64,000 nt of DNA. Source: Schistocerca nitens. Its lineage: Eukaryota; Arthropoda; Insecta; Orthoptera; Acrididae. The number at the start of each line of letters is the position of its first letter. Position 1 is the stretch's first letter. The position numbers were made by a program, and so were the translations under genes. Shown here piece after piece: positions 54,758 through 64,000 of the stretch. The notes below the pieces were generated by a model, which saw nothing but the letters and a program-made list of their open reading frames with translations, searched no databases and had not been told where the DNA came from. The DNA is taken from contig NC_064616.1 in assembly GCF_023898315.1 (NCBI RefSeq), positions 529,623,102 to 529,687,101 on the forward strand, read 5' to 3'.

Positions 54758-56357
54758 TGTAACGCCGGAAATGCATATCCTCGTATTTCCATCTATTGTA
54801 CTATAATTTTTTTCCTTAGTTTGTTACCTGAATATATGACGTTTTTGTGTCTTTGTATATTGTAATTGTTTTACTATTTGTATATATATGCATTTATGTC
54901 GATGTATAATTGGTTTGTTGTGTAAAGATTATTTGTATTTTTACGCTGGGTCTGGCCTAGGGAAAACTATGCTATCCAACGAATACATCGATAGGTCGTG
55001 TGGAGAACCAAAGTGTTTAGGATCTTTGGTAGTGTTAACTCTGCCGCGTGGAGCGCGGGCAGAGCATAAAGAGTCTGGCTGGAGTAGCGAGTGGAGCAGG
55101 TGTGTGGTGTGAAGCTCCCGCGAGTTGCCGCGCTTTCGGGGTTTGCCAGCATGTAATTGCGCTCGACTTGCAATGATAGTTTCTGACATGGTGTCGCGGA
55201 CGGGAAGCATTAGCTGGCGCACATCAAGAGCCCGTTTCGTCTGGTGACCGTGTCGAGAAGAAGGCGCGCCAACATCCAGTTTCTGCAACAGCGACGGCCG
55301 ACAATGAGTGACTGTCGCCACATCCTCGATCGACGGCTTCAAACCTTCAATCAACCAACAAGGAAGACTGGAAGCACGTAAAGTTTTAGAACTGTATGGC
55401 AGACCTCAGCTTTTCAAACTTTTAAAATTGTTGCATCACAAAATTACAGCTACTTAGCATGAACCTTTGTTGCTCATTGTCCCAATTGCATTACCAAGCA
55501 GGGTCCTTTCCTTTTCCGAAATGAACCCGAGTGTCGTTGAAATTCAAACGCCAGCATAATTCCATTTCACTGCTTTAATTTCAAAGTTCAATTAAAGTAT
55601 TCATAGCTGGCTACAATACTTAGATTACACAAGCACAAATTAAGAGTGCTAGTTTTGTTACCATATTTTAGCTTACCTGTGACTGCAGCTCAGCTTGGTA
55701 CGTACTAAATTTTACTGTTGTTAATTGTTCAGAATCATTTAATTCAAGTTCAAAGTTAAATCTCTTATTTCTAAATTGCATAGATTCAAGTAGCTTTTGA
55801 AATGATTGTTGAGGTAGTCCAAGACTAACCGTATTTTACTGAATGTCGATGTGCTTCAGAAAGAAAGCTCACTATTAACTTCAGTCACTAAATTAACTTT
55901 CGATTTTCCGGTTTTATTAATTCTTTTGCTAAATTAAGTGTAGCGAAATTTATTACTTCTGACAAACTTTCAGTTTTCACACTACACTTGTCAACCTTCA
56001 GTTGCCACGCTTCTAGTGCTAATTATATGTGTAATAATCTTTCTTTTTCAGTTACTATAGTAATTGTCCTTAGGACTGGCGACCGTAATTTCCCCCAAAT
56101 CTCAAATATCTAATTACCGCTAGTTGATTGTTAACGTAACGGTCGCACATTTACTTTCTTTATTAACTTTACCCCTATTTCAAAATTAATTTCCACCAGT
56201 TTCATTAGCATTTTTCCTTTCATTTAGATGTAACCCTTTCCTCCCTCTTTACCGACTAATTAACCTCGGTGACGATTGCTTTTCCCAAATTTCCATTAGG
56301 TACACGCGGTTTAATTTTTCACTGTCATTAAGGTCGACAAGTGAGGGGGAGGTTACA
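54758..56357 (+). repeat. 3' LTR of Gypsy C
   Basis: Matches 48029-49628 with few substitutions (for example TTATTTTG to TTAGTTTG, GTCGATAAG to GTCGACAAG, GGTTGCA to GGTTACA) and no length change. Confidence 0.96.
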
Positions 56358-56945
56358 AACCCCTGCGCCACACAGACACAGTGTTTATTGCAACTACGCC
56401 GTCTATCTCGGTACGCCCCGCTGCCGATCCACATTCCCACCTAGCAGCATGTACTCGCATGGTTTGGCACACTTGCTCGCTACTCTGAGATTCCCGCAGG
56501 AGTTCGAACATGAGTGTTTATTCGCACTGAAGGCGATGGATTCATAACCCATCGAGGCCCGTCAGTGCATACATATAACTAATTCACTTCAATGGGCTAT
56601 GAATTCACCACTTTCAGTATGAATGCACGGCCACGTTTGACAAGTTGCCTCCTGCTGAATCTCAAAGTGGCGAGCAAGGGTGACTGTGGATAGGTGGCGC
56701 TTGATTGGTGTGTGGGTCAGCCGAGAGGCACAGCGAGACAACAGCGATAAACGCTGTGTCTGAGTTGCGTAGTGGTTAACGCAACTGCCTAGTAAGTGGA
56801 GGTTAGAATTACAGTCAGGCACACATTTTCACTCGTCGCCACCGACTCCGCATAAAGTCCTAATGCAGGTGACACCATGAATTCCTTCTATTTCCTTTCA
56901 TTCCCGCCTCCCATCCACCTTCAATTTACATAATAAGTATCACAG

Positions 56946-57099
56946 CTATAGATTCCGCGTAGTGTCTGTTCTTTTGGATATGTCCGAAGGGACAGACAAC
57001 ACACATTCATATTTTGTAATTCCTTTCTACAGATAGCCCTGCTAGGATGGGTAGAATATGTGTGCTGTGTGTGGATGCAAAAGGAGCTTGGTGCACTTC
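56946..57099. other. Spacer
   Basis: No feature seen. Confidence 0.4.
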
Positions 57100-57801
57100 G
57101 TGATTAGCTGAATGCGCTTTGGGCTATGGTCAGCTGTCTTCAGGCGTCTGCCTCGGGGTGTAGCAGTGATGGAGAATGTGGCACGTCGTATGGAGGACCC
57201 CAGGTGTTGCTTGTTTTGCCCACAGGTTCTGTTGCTGAAACATCTTCCAGTGTAAACGACGCAGTGTATCCGCCCTCACCGAAGCATGAGTGGCTGGTGG
57301 TGCCGCGTTGGCATTGCTCAGGGTGGATGGTCATTGTGGAGGCTTGCCGTCTGGCCTCTCCTAATCGCCCTGCCAGGGGACAGGTGATCATTCTTTCAGT
57401 AGGGTGTGAGCTGCCCCACGGGAACACGAATTTATAAGTCATCGGGAGCTCCAACGAAAGGCGTGTTGTGGAGCACCTTAGGGAGATAGCATTCAGGGCC
57501 TGAAGGAAAGCCAGTGTGCTCTAAATATGTTTACTGGATGGCCTCAACCGAGATATGGAGAAGCCTTTGCCTGCAGCACAGACAAAGATATGTTAATCTG
57601 TGGCTGCGGCTATCGACCATGTAGGTTGCAGTCGTCTGCAAGTTGTTGCTCACATCCGCACCAACGACCTGTCGATTGGGTTCTGAGGCCATCCTCAGTT
57701 TATACAGGCAGTTGGCGGAAGTAAGGAAGGGCGCTCGCCGCGCATGCAGAATGCAACTATAGCTCGTAATTTGCTGCATTGTTCCCAGAACTAACCGGGG
57801 T

Positions 57802-58007
57802 TCAAAAAATGGTTCTAATGGCTCTGAGCACTATGGGACTTAACTTCTGTGGTCATCAGTCCCCTAGAACTTGGAACTACTTAAGCCTAACTAACTTAAG
57901 GACATCACAAACATCCATGCCCGAGGTAGGATTCGAACTTGCGACCGTAGTGGTCGCGCGGTTCCAGATTGTAGCGCCTAGAACCGCTTGGCCACTCCGG
58001 TCGGCAT
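57802..58007 (-). mobile_element. SINE family 1 copy
   Basis: Minus-strand head GCCGACCGGAGTGGCCAAGC, box B AAGTTCGAATCC. Target duplication CTAACCGGGGT (57791-57801) and CTAACTGGGGT (58008-58018), one mismatch. Confidence 0.93.
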
Positions 58008-58289
58008 CTAACTGGGGTCTTTGGTTTGCAACCGAGTGGATGGTCTCAACCAAATGCTTGGTCGGCTCTGTGAAGGTCTTGGCTGCAGAATTCTGGACCT
58101 TCGTTATCAAGTAGCGATTTGTAGGACTCCCCTTGATAGGTCAGGGGTGCACAAAGTAAGCAGCTACTCCAGTAGCAGAGTACTTGTGGGTTTCACATGG
58201 GGGCTTTTTAGGCTAGGTAGTAGTTTGAGTTACTCTGATGAACACTCGCCAGGCCACACGCAGATAGCGAAATCAGACCGCATTCAGAG

Positions 58290-58958
58290 TAAAGACAACT
58301 CGACTGTTATAGTTTTCTCAATAAATTGTCGAAGTATTCGTAAGAGAGTTCTCGAACGGACTGCCCTCACGGAAACGTCACGCGCTCAGATTATTGTAGG
58401 GAACCGAGAGCTGGCTGAAACCAAAACTAGAAGGCTCTGAGGTATTTAGCGATTTATGAAACCTATATCGATAAGACAAGTCATAGGAGATGGCGAGTGC
58501 ATTAAAGCTGACAACATTAAAGCTGAGGTCAAATATTGTGGTGACCATTTCATCTGTAGCTTATAACTGGCCGGGGTTAATTTAATTCAATTTTTGGATG
58601 TTTTTACTGGCCACCAGATTCAGGTGTCACAGTTTAAAAATTACTAAAAGATAGTCCACTGTCAGTAGCGGAGAAATACCCAGATCATGCAATATTAGTT
58701 GCAGGCGACTTTAACCTACCGAGAATAGACTGGGACGTCTATGAATTCATTGCAGGGAGCACAGAGAGACAATATTTCGAAATACTTTTGAACACGTTTT
58801 CCGAAAACTGTTTTGAGCAGCTGCTTCGACAGCCCACAAGCAATGGAAATATTTTAGACCCTGTTGCTACAAGCAGGCCAGATCTTATCGAAAGTGTCAG
58901 TACAGAGACAGGGATTAGTGACCATGATTACATCATAGCGACCTCTGTTACGAAAGTT
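58290..58958 (+). pseudogene. CR1-like LINE endonuclease remnant
   Basis: Pieces in several frames: VFSINCRSIRKR (about 58313), where functional copies have an N-x-R-S-I motif; AGDFNLPRIDWD around 58702, the second catalytic Asp/Asn box; and SVSTETGISDHDYIIATSV at about 58893-58950, the S-D-H catalytic box. The motifs are intact locally but separated by stops and frameshifts. A SINE interrupts directly after the last block. The enzyme would nick the target site; this copy is inactive. Confidence 0.75.
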
Positions 58959-59156
58959 GGCCGGCCGGAGTGGCCGAGTGGTTCTAGGCGCTACAGTCTG
59001 GAACCGCGCAACCGCTACAGTGGCAGGATCGAATCCTGCCTCGGGCACGGATGTGTGTGATGTCCTTAGGTTAGTTAGGTTTAAGTAGTTCTAAGTATGG
59101 AGGACTGATGACCTCAGACGTTAAGGCCCATAGTGCTCAGAGCCATATGAACCATT
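58959..59156 (+). mobile_element. SINE family 1 copy
   Basis: Head GGCCGGCCGGAGTGGCCGAG; box B is mutated to AGGATCGAATCC. Perfect 13-bp duplication TGTTACGAAAGTT at 58946-58958 and 59157-59169. Confidence 0.95.
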
Positions 59157-59169
59157 TGTTACGAAAGTT

Positions 59170-60850
59170 AATAAATCAATCGAGAAGGCTACGAGGATAT
59201 TACTGCTACAAAGAGCAGATAAGCAGTTGGTAGCATCTGACTCAGATAGTGAATAGCTCCGATATGGTGGACATGCAGGAGTTATGGACAAAGTTTAAAC
59301 GGGTTATAAATCCTTCTGTGGAGAAAAGCCTGTTGCACTCCCGGTACAAAAGAGAATGGACAAATGAGGGCATACTCAAGTTAACAGAGACCGTGCGGCA
59401 GTAAAAAGATCGATGCACGAAGAATACAACTACTACCACCGTCATACCTCGTCAAAAAATCTTGCAGAGTATCCAAGAACATTTTGGTCCTAGGCAAAAT
59501 CGCTAAGCAAGTGTAAGGCTTCTATCCAGCCGCTTTCTAATCAATGTGGTGTAACAGTAGAAGTTTTAAATTTCGCCGTTGAAATCGTTCACGCCGAAGA
59601 ATCGTACAAACATGCCGTCGTTTGAGCATCGCATAGACTCCTGTGTAGAGGGCATAGTAATAGGCATCCCTGGTGCAGTGAAGCACCTCAAGGAATTTAA
59701 AACAAATAAGTCGCCACGTTCTGATGGAACCACTCAGCGTTGTTCCCTTACGTGACTTGCATTTATCGTGAATCTCTCGTCCAGCGCAAAGTCCCAAGCG
59801 GCTGGAAACAAAACGCAGCTGACTCCTACGTATAAGAAGGGTAAATGAACGGAACTGGAAAATTGCAAACCATTATCCTTGACAGTTCGACTGTAATAAA
59901 TTTCCTTGAGACGGAAAAACTTCTGCCCACAAACCAGAATGGTTTTGGAAAGCATCGCTCTGCGAAACTCTGCTCGCTCTTTTCTCATATGATATCTTGT
60001 GTACTATGGGTGAATGGCAACAGGTAGATTCCGTATTCCTAGATTTCTGGAAACCATTTGACACCGTGACCAACGGCAGACTGTTAAGAAACGTACCAAC
60101 TGATAGTAGGTATTTGAGTGCGCCGAAGACTTCCTAAGTAATAGAATTCAGTTTGTCGTCGTCGACGGCAAGTGTTCATCAGAGACAAGGATATTGTCAT
60201 GGGTGCTCCAGGGAAGTGTGACAGGACCGCTGTTACTTTCTGTATACATAAATGATCTGGCTGACAGGTTGAGAAGCAATCTGCGGCTCTTTCCTGATGA
60301 AGGTGAGGTGTACGGGAAGGTGTCGTCTTTTAGTGAATGTAGGGGATACAAGATGACTTTGGCAAAATTTCTAGTGGTGCAATGAATGACAGCTTTTTTT
60401 GGCAGTAGTAAACTGTAACTTAATGCAGATGAGTGGAAGAATCAAGACCGTTATGTGCTGCTTGACACAGTCACGTCGATTAAATGTCTAGGCGTAACGT
60501 TGTAGAGCTGTATGATATAGCACCAGCAAGTAAAAATTGTAGTACGGACAGCCAATGGTCGACTTCGGTTTATTGGGAGAATTATAGGAAGATTGAGTCA
60601 CCAGTAAAGCAAACCACATATAGAACACTAGTACGACTCATTCATGAGTCCTACTCAAGTATTTAGGTTCTGAGGCAGGTTAGATTAAAGGAAGACATGG
60701 AAGCAATTCAGATGCAGGCTGCTGGATTTGTTACCGGCAGCTGCAAACAACAAGCAAGTATTCCAGCGACACTCAGGAACTGAAATGAGAATCCTTGGTG
60801 TGAAGGTGGCGGACTTTTCCGGAAACACTATTGAGAAAAGAGAGAACTGG
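59170..60850 (+). pseudogene. CR1-like LINE reverse transcriptase remnant
   Basis: Traces include the linker (KSLLHSRYKREW, about 59320), then VFLDFWKPFDTVT across a frame change near 60030 and SWVLQGSVTGPLLLSVYIND (60194-60255), which corresponds to the GVPQGSVLGPLLF box. The catalytic box is altered: LRLFPDEGEVY (about 60285) in place of F-A-D-D, so two residues are lost. Many stops are present. It is the most decayed of the three CR1-like copies. Confidence 0.7.
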
Positions 60851-60960
60851 CATCTGAAGCTGACTGCAGAACGATTTTACTCCCGCCAACGTGTGTTTCT
60901 TTGAAGGTCAGAAAAACTTTGAAACACTTATCTACTTTGTACGAGCTGTAAATAACTAGT

Positions 60961-61345
60961 TGCCACTATTAAAGTTCGAACCCTCGTATTTACGTAAAAA
61001 AATTCTGCAACAACACTCTAGCAATTTATTCAGTTCCAACCAACCGTGACGACCTGATGTTAGATTTTCAGCTTCAAGAATCAGACTCCGAGACAAGAAC
61101 TGGCCAAGCTAAGTAAACTTGAAAGTTTATTGTAATCTTCGCTCCTCTCCAATTTTCATAAGAGACTGCTTATTAATTACTTGGACTGGGCATTGTTTAG
61201 TTTGGACAATAGATGGAAGAGGGAAGGGAGATTGCAAAGTCTAATTCACTCTGCATCTCCCAGTCCATGTAGCTTCTGTGAGTCCTTCACAAAACAAAGT
61301 ATGTCTTTTTTGTTCGGTGGTGTTCTGAATATGGCGTTAATGCTG
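60961..61345. other. No gene recognised
   Basis: AT-rich flank of the following SINE. Confidence 0.4.
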
Positions 61346-61546
61346 GCCGGCCGGTGTGGCCGAGCGGTTCCAGGCGCTACAGTCTGGAACCGCGCGACCG
61401 CTACGGTCGCAGGTTCGGATCCTGCCTCGGGCATGGATGTGTGTGATGTCCTTAGGTTAGTTAAGTTTAAGTAGTTCTAAGTTCTAGGGGACTGATGACC
61501 TCAGAAGTTAAGTCCCATAGAGTGCTCTGAGCCATATGAACCATTT
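61346..61546 (+). mobile_element. SINE family 1 copy
   Basis: Head GGCCGGCCGGTGTGGCCGAG, box B AGGTTCGGATCC. Target duplication GTTAATGCTG (61336-61345) and GTTAATGTTG (61547-61556), one mismatch. Confidence 0.92.
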
Positions 61547-61556
61547 GTTAATGTTG

Positions 61557-62233
61557 CATTTTCCGAGGAACCTCGCGATCTTGATTGCAGGTGGTCCTAA
61601 ACAGGAAAAAATAGAACGTTTCTTGCCTACTTACGTTTCTTGGATGTTGGCTGCGTATTTGCTTTTATTCCACCCTCATTTAATCTCCGTTAACTGGGCA
61701 TTCTTTGGTGAAACAATTATTCAGGCTGCTGCAGTTTCACTGGGAGGTTATCCTTGTGCCAGATGATATTCGCACTATGGACTAGGGTAGTTAGTACTGT
61801 TTCCATTGCGCCGGATGCTGGCAACTTTTTGTATGCAGCTACAGGTCGCTTAGAGTCTTCTTCGTATAAACTGGGAGGCCCTGAGCACCACCTCCCATTT
61901 TCCTTATTTCGACTTTCAGGAAAAGAAGACATTCTTAGTTATAAATTGATTTGCAAAATTACGAAAGAGTTACACAATGTAACATAACACGTTAACTACT
62001 GGGTGCAACTTCAATGTACTTGCAGAAGCATTGTTGATAAGGGTCTCTCAATCGTGCACAGTAAGTTTGACGTCACATGGCGTGAGGTCGGTGTGACAAT
62101 GGCGCCAAAAAGGGGCTGGTTCCGCCACAGGAGACAATCAAAGAAACGGAGAAAGACATTGTGTGTCAATCAGCGAGCAGGAACGGCGCACTGTGGTGAC
62201 GTTCTTCTTTACAACATGATCCGGAGACAATAT
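61557..62233. other. No gene recognised; probable 5' flank of a Tc1-like element
   Basis: Short frames only. I could not find a terminal inverted repeat pairing with sequence after 63135. Confidence 0.35.
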
Positions 62234-63135
62234 ATGGATGACTTCACACAGGGAAGAACCATCGACAAACTAAAAGAAGGACAAAATGTGACGAGTCTAC
62301 CCAGAAATTTTATATTGCTCATAGTCTTGTTTCACGAGCGTAGAGAGCTTTCCGAATCTCAGACACTGCTGCCCGAAGGAGCGGAGGTGGTCAGTCAAGG
62401 TCAATTACGGCTTCCGATGACCGCTACATTGTGCAACAGGCAAGAAGAGGCCCCATTTAAATAGCAAATGCAATTGCAACAGCATTTAAAAGGAACAGGA
62501 CTGTAAGGCAGTCAATCTCACGCTCCACAGCTACACGGTGACTCCATGGGTATGGTCTCTTTCATTGAGAAGCAGTACGTTGTGTTCCGTAGCAACGCGC
62601 ACATCAGGATACCGTTTGCGGTGGTGCCAATAGCATAGGGAGTGGACCAAAGAGGAGAGCGTCCGCGTGCTCTTGTGGAATGAGAGCAGATTCAGTCTGA
62701 TAAGTGATTCTAGTAGTATCCTGATACGAAGTAAGGAGAGAACATGTAATGCACCCAGGAACAATGTCGAGCATAATCGTTTTCTGGTCTTGGTGGTATG
62801 GTGCGAGGAGGTGTGATGCTGCATGTAAATACTGACCTCCAAAGATGGAGTATCTCTTCGAACAAGATTTTAGTCAAGGAACGTACTGACCTGCCCTTAG
62901 CCCCCCCCCCTTCTCCCACCCCAGACTAAAATCGCTTCGAACGCGAGTGGGATACGTTGCGGAGACGTATAGCGGCACGTCCACAAGCACCAATGACCAT
63001 CCAGCTGTTGTCAACCGCACTGGTGGAGGAATGGAACGCCCTTCCATAAGAACTCCTTACGAAGCTTCTGGCCAGCCAGGGAACGCTTTGCAGAACTTTC
63101 ACTACCTTCCGTGGTGATCACACACGCTACTAAGA
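62234..63135 (+). pseudogene. Tc1-like transposase, decayed
   Basis: The frame from ATG 62234 begins MDDFTQGRTIDKLKEGQNVT, the first helix-turn-helix of Tc1-like transposases. After frame changes the plus strand shows RTVRQSISRST-like second HTH sequence (about 62490), a CGMRADS/DESRFSL-like first catalytic region (62670-62700), and VWCEEV near 62800. A good C-terminus follows at 62940-63133: RRRIAARPQAPMT, the TALVEEWNALP block with a stop after it, and the final FRGDHTRY. The W-x-x-L-x-R-R-I, EEW---P and R-G-H-T-R-Y ends are diagnostic for Tc1-like elements. The gene is riddled with stops and frameshifts. Confidence 0.72.
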
Positions 63136-64000
63136 ACCATATCCCACTTTTATTAATGTCCAGGGGATCATCATAAATCACTATGAGTTCGGTGTAGTTA
63201 TTGTCTTTGAATAAAGTGTCAATTTTCTTCGTTTCTGCTTGTCATTCAGTTACCTCATGTACTATACTACAGCAGTTCATTCTCTGTATGGTTCTCGTTT
63301 TATCGAGTTATGTGATTTGCAGTGACCCATCATGCAAAAGTTACTTTCGTCCTTACGTTTTGCACAACAGAGTATTTTCTATGGGGCAAGACGAAAGTGA
63401 AGACCTACTCACTGTTATTTACTGTAGAAGATTTTGAAATCTTGAATACAAGCCATTGATATTGACTCCTCCAGTTCATTTCGTAGTGATTTAGAGTTTC
63501 TCCTTCTGACAGCAACAAATTTCACATCCTCAAGTGCATCAAGTAATTTTTATTTTCCTACTGTAAGCAGAATTGTCAAAATATTTTACGTACCTCCACT
63601 GTCTTGACTTAGTTTTTGAGACAAATACCATTTGTGAATATTATAGCTTTTGTATCTTGTATGTGCTCCTAAAGCTCCTGCCAGTTTCGATAACACATAT
63701 TTTTGAATACGTCCTGAATTTTATAGTACACACTCTTGTTTGTTGAAAAATATCGTAACATCAAACTTGTAACCTTCACATCCATGTTTCTAACGAGTTT
63801 TAACATCTTACTAAATACGCCTACTCTTCAGTTCCTATCAAATGGGATAGTATTTGATGTGAATTTCCACATCCACAATGGCTGTGTAAAAAGTTACAGA
63901 GGGTGCAGTATGGGGCAGAGAAGACGCCTACCAGGCTCTCTGCAGTAGAGGGCCATGGAAGGAATGGAAGCAGGACAACCCTAAAACGTATGTGACCCGA
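63136..64000. other. No gene recognised
   Basis: AT-rich; frames up to 78 codons without motifs. Confidence 0.35.

Larger units (their letters stand above)
48029..56357 (+). mobile_element. Gypsy family C, young, pol-deleted LTR element
   Basis: Two LTRs of exactly 1,600 bp (48029-49628 and 54758-56357, constant offset 6,729) enclose 5,129 bp. A 4-bp duplication AACC flanks it (48025-48028 and 56358-56361). I count about eight differences between the LTRs, about 0.5 percent. The internal part encodes gag, an acidic ORF, protease and only the last part of integrase. RT, RNase H and the integrase core are missing, so any transposition would have depended on proteins from another copy. Confidence 0.95.
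47866..56945. mobile_element. Inverted-repeat (fold-back) element with tRNA-like arms, split by Gypsy C
   Basis: The left arm is 47866-48028 plus 56358-56505; the right arm is about 56645-56940. Reverse-complementing the right arm gives the same ordered blocks: GAAGGAATTC, GGACTTTATG, CCACTTACTAGGCAG, CAGACACAG and TTTGAGATT. The arms contain a tRNA-like head (GCGTAGTGGTTAACGCAACTG). The centre holds a hairpin (GCACTGA at 56524-56530 pairing with TCAGTGC at 56562-56568). Arm identity looks moderate, so it is an old element. Confidence 0.7.
57100..60960 (+). mobile_element. CR1-like LINE, long but decayed, with two SINEs
   Basis: Endonuclease and RT traces lie in order on the plus strand (see the gene entries), matching the family at 15738-18405. 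The stretch 57100-58280 is probably its 5' part, because the SINE at 57802-58007 has restorable flanks inside it, but I do not recognise ORF1 domains. The 3' end near 60960 lacks the clear TGTAGATG tail. Confidence 0.65.

Noticed and set aside
1..64000. CRISPR arrays, bacterial operons, prophage or defence islands
   Set aside because: No spaced direct repeats of CRISPR type, no ribosome-binding-site-led gene runs, and eukaryotic transposons throughout.

Overview
This window looks like intergenic DNA of a large, repeat-rich arthropod genome, most likely an insect. The SINE, LINE and LTR mixture resembles what I remember of orthopteran (locust/grasshopper) genomes, but that is recall, not a search result. 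I found no convincing host gene. Almost every long reading frame with recognisable homology belongs to a transposable element, and nearly all of these are broken by stops, frameshifts, deletions or later insertions. There is no bacterial-style gene organisation, CRISPR array or functional tRNA/rRNA gene.

Layout. 1-2057 is AT-rich DNA with tRNA-like repeat fragments. At 2058-7917 a partial LTR of Gypsy family B is followed by a 3'-truncated Gypsy family A element (5' LTR, gag, protease, RT). 8191-9360 is a CR1-like LINE remnant containing one copy of a perfect 204-bp duplication. 10060-10445 is a hAT transposase remnant. 10584-26503 is one deep nest: a piggyBac-like element is split by an RTE-type LINE. 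That LINE is split by two SINEs and by a minus-strand Gypsy family B element with an env-like third ORF. The 3' LTR of Gypsy B is split by a SINE and a CR1-like LINE, and that LINE is split by a solo LTR of Gypsy family A carrying an (AT)n tract. 28085-28345 is a mariner-type C-terminal remnant. 29249-29570 is a 5S rRNA-derived SINE, followed by a solo LTR (29622-30100). 33087-34924 is an RNase H-bearing I-like LINE fragment. 35776-37419 is an internally deleted, Mutator-like DNA element split by a SINE. 39163-44602 is a long-inverted-repeat Tc1/mariner element with a nearly complete RTE LINE inside it, flanked by an 11-bp target duplication. 47866-56945 is an inverted-repeat (fold-back) element interrupted by a young, pol-deleted Gypsy element (family C) with two 1,600-bp LTRs. 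57100-60960 is a decayed CR1-like LINE carrying two SINEs. 62234-63135 is a decayed Tc1-like transposase gene.

How it works together. The elements fall into self-propagating families (Gypsy A/B/C, RTE, CR1-like, I-like LINEs, and piggyBac, hAT, mariner, Tc1 and Mutator-like DNA transposons) and parasites of those families. The parasites are eleven copies of one class-II-tRNA-like SINE, three copies of a second tRNA-derived SINE, other tRNA-like repeats, a 5S-derived SINE, solo LTRs and the RT-less Gypsy C. Target-site duplications, read directly from the sequence, date many insertions relative to each other. Boundaries without a target duplication are approximate. All family names come from motif recognition by eye; no database was consulted.
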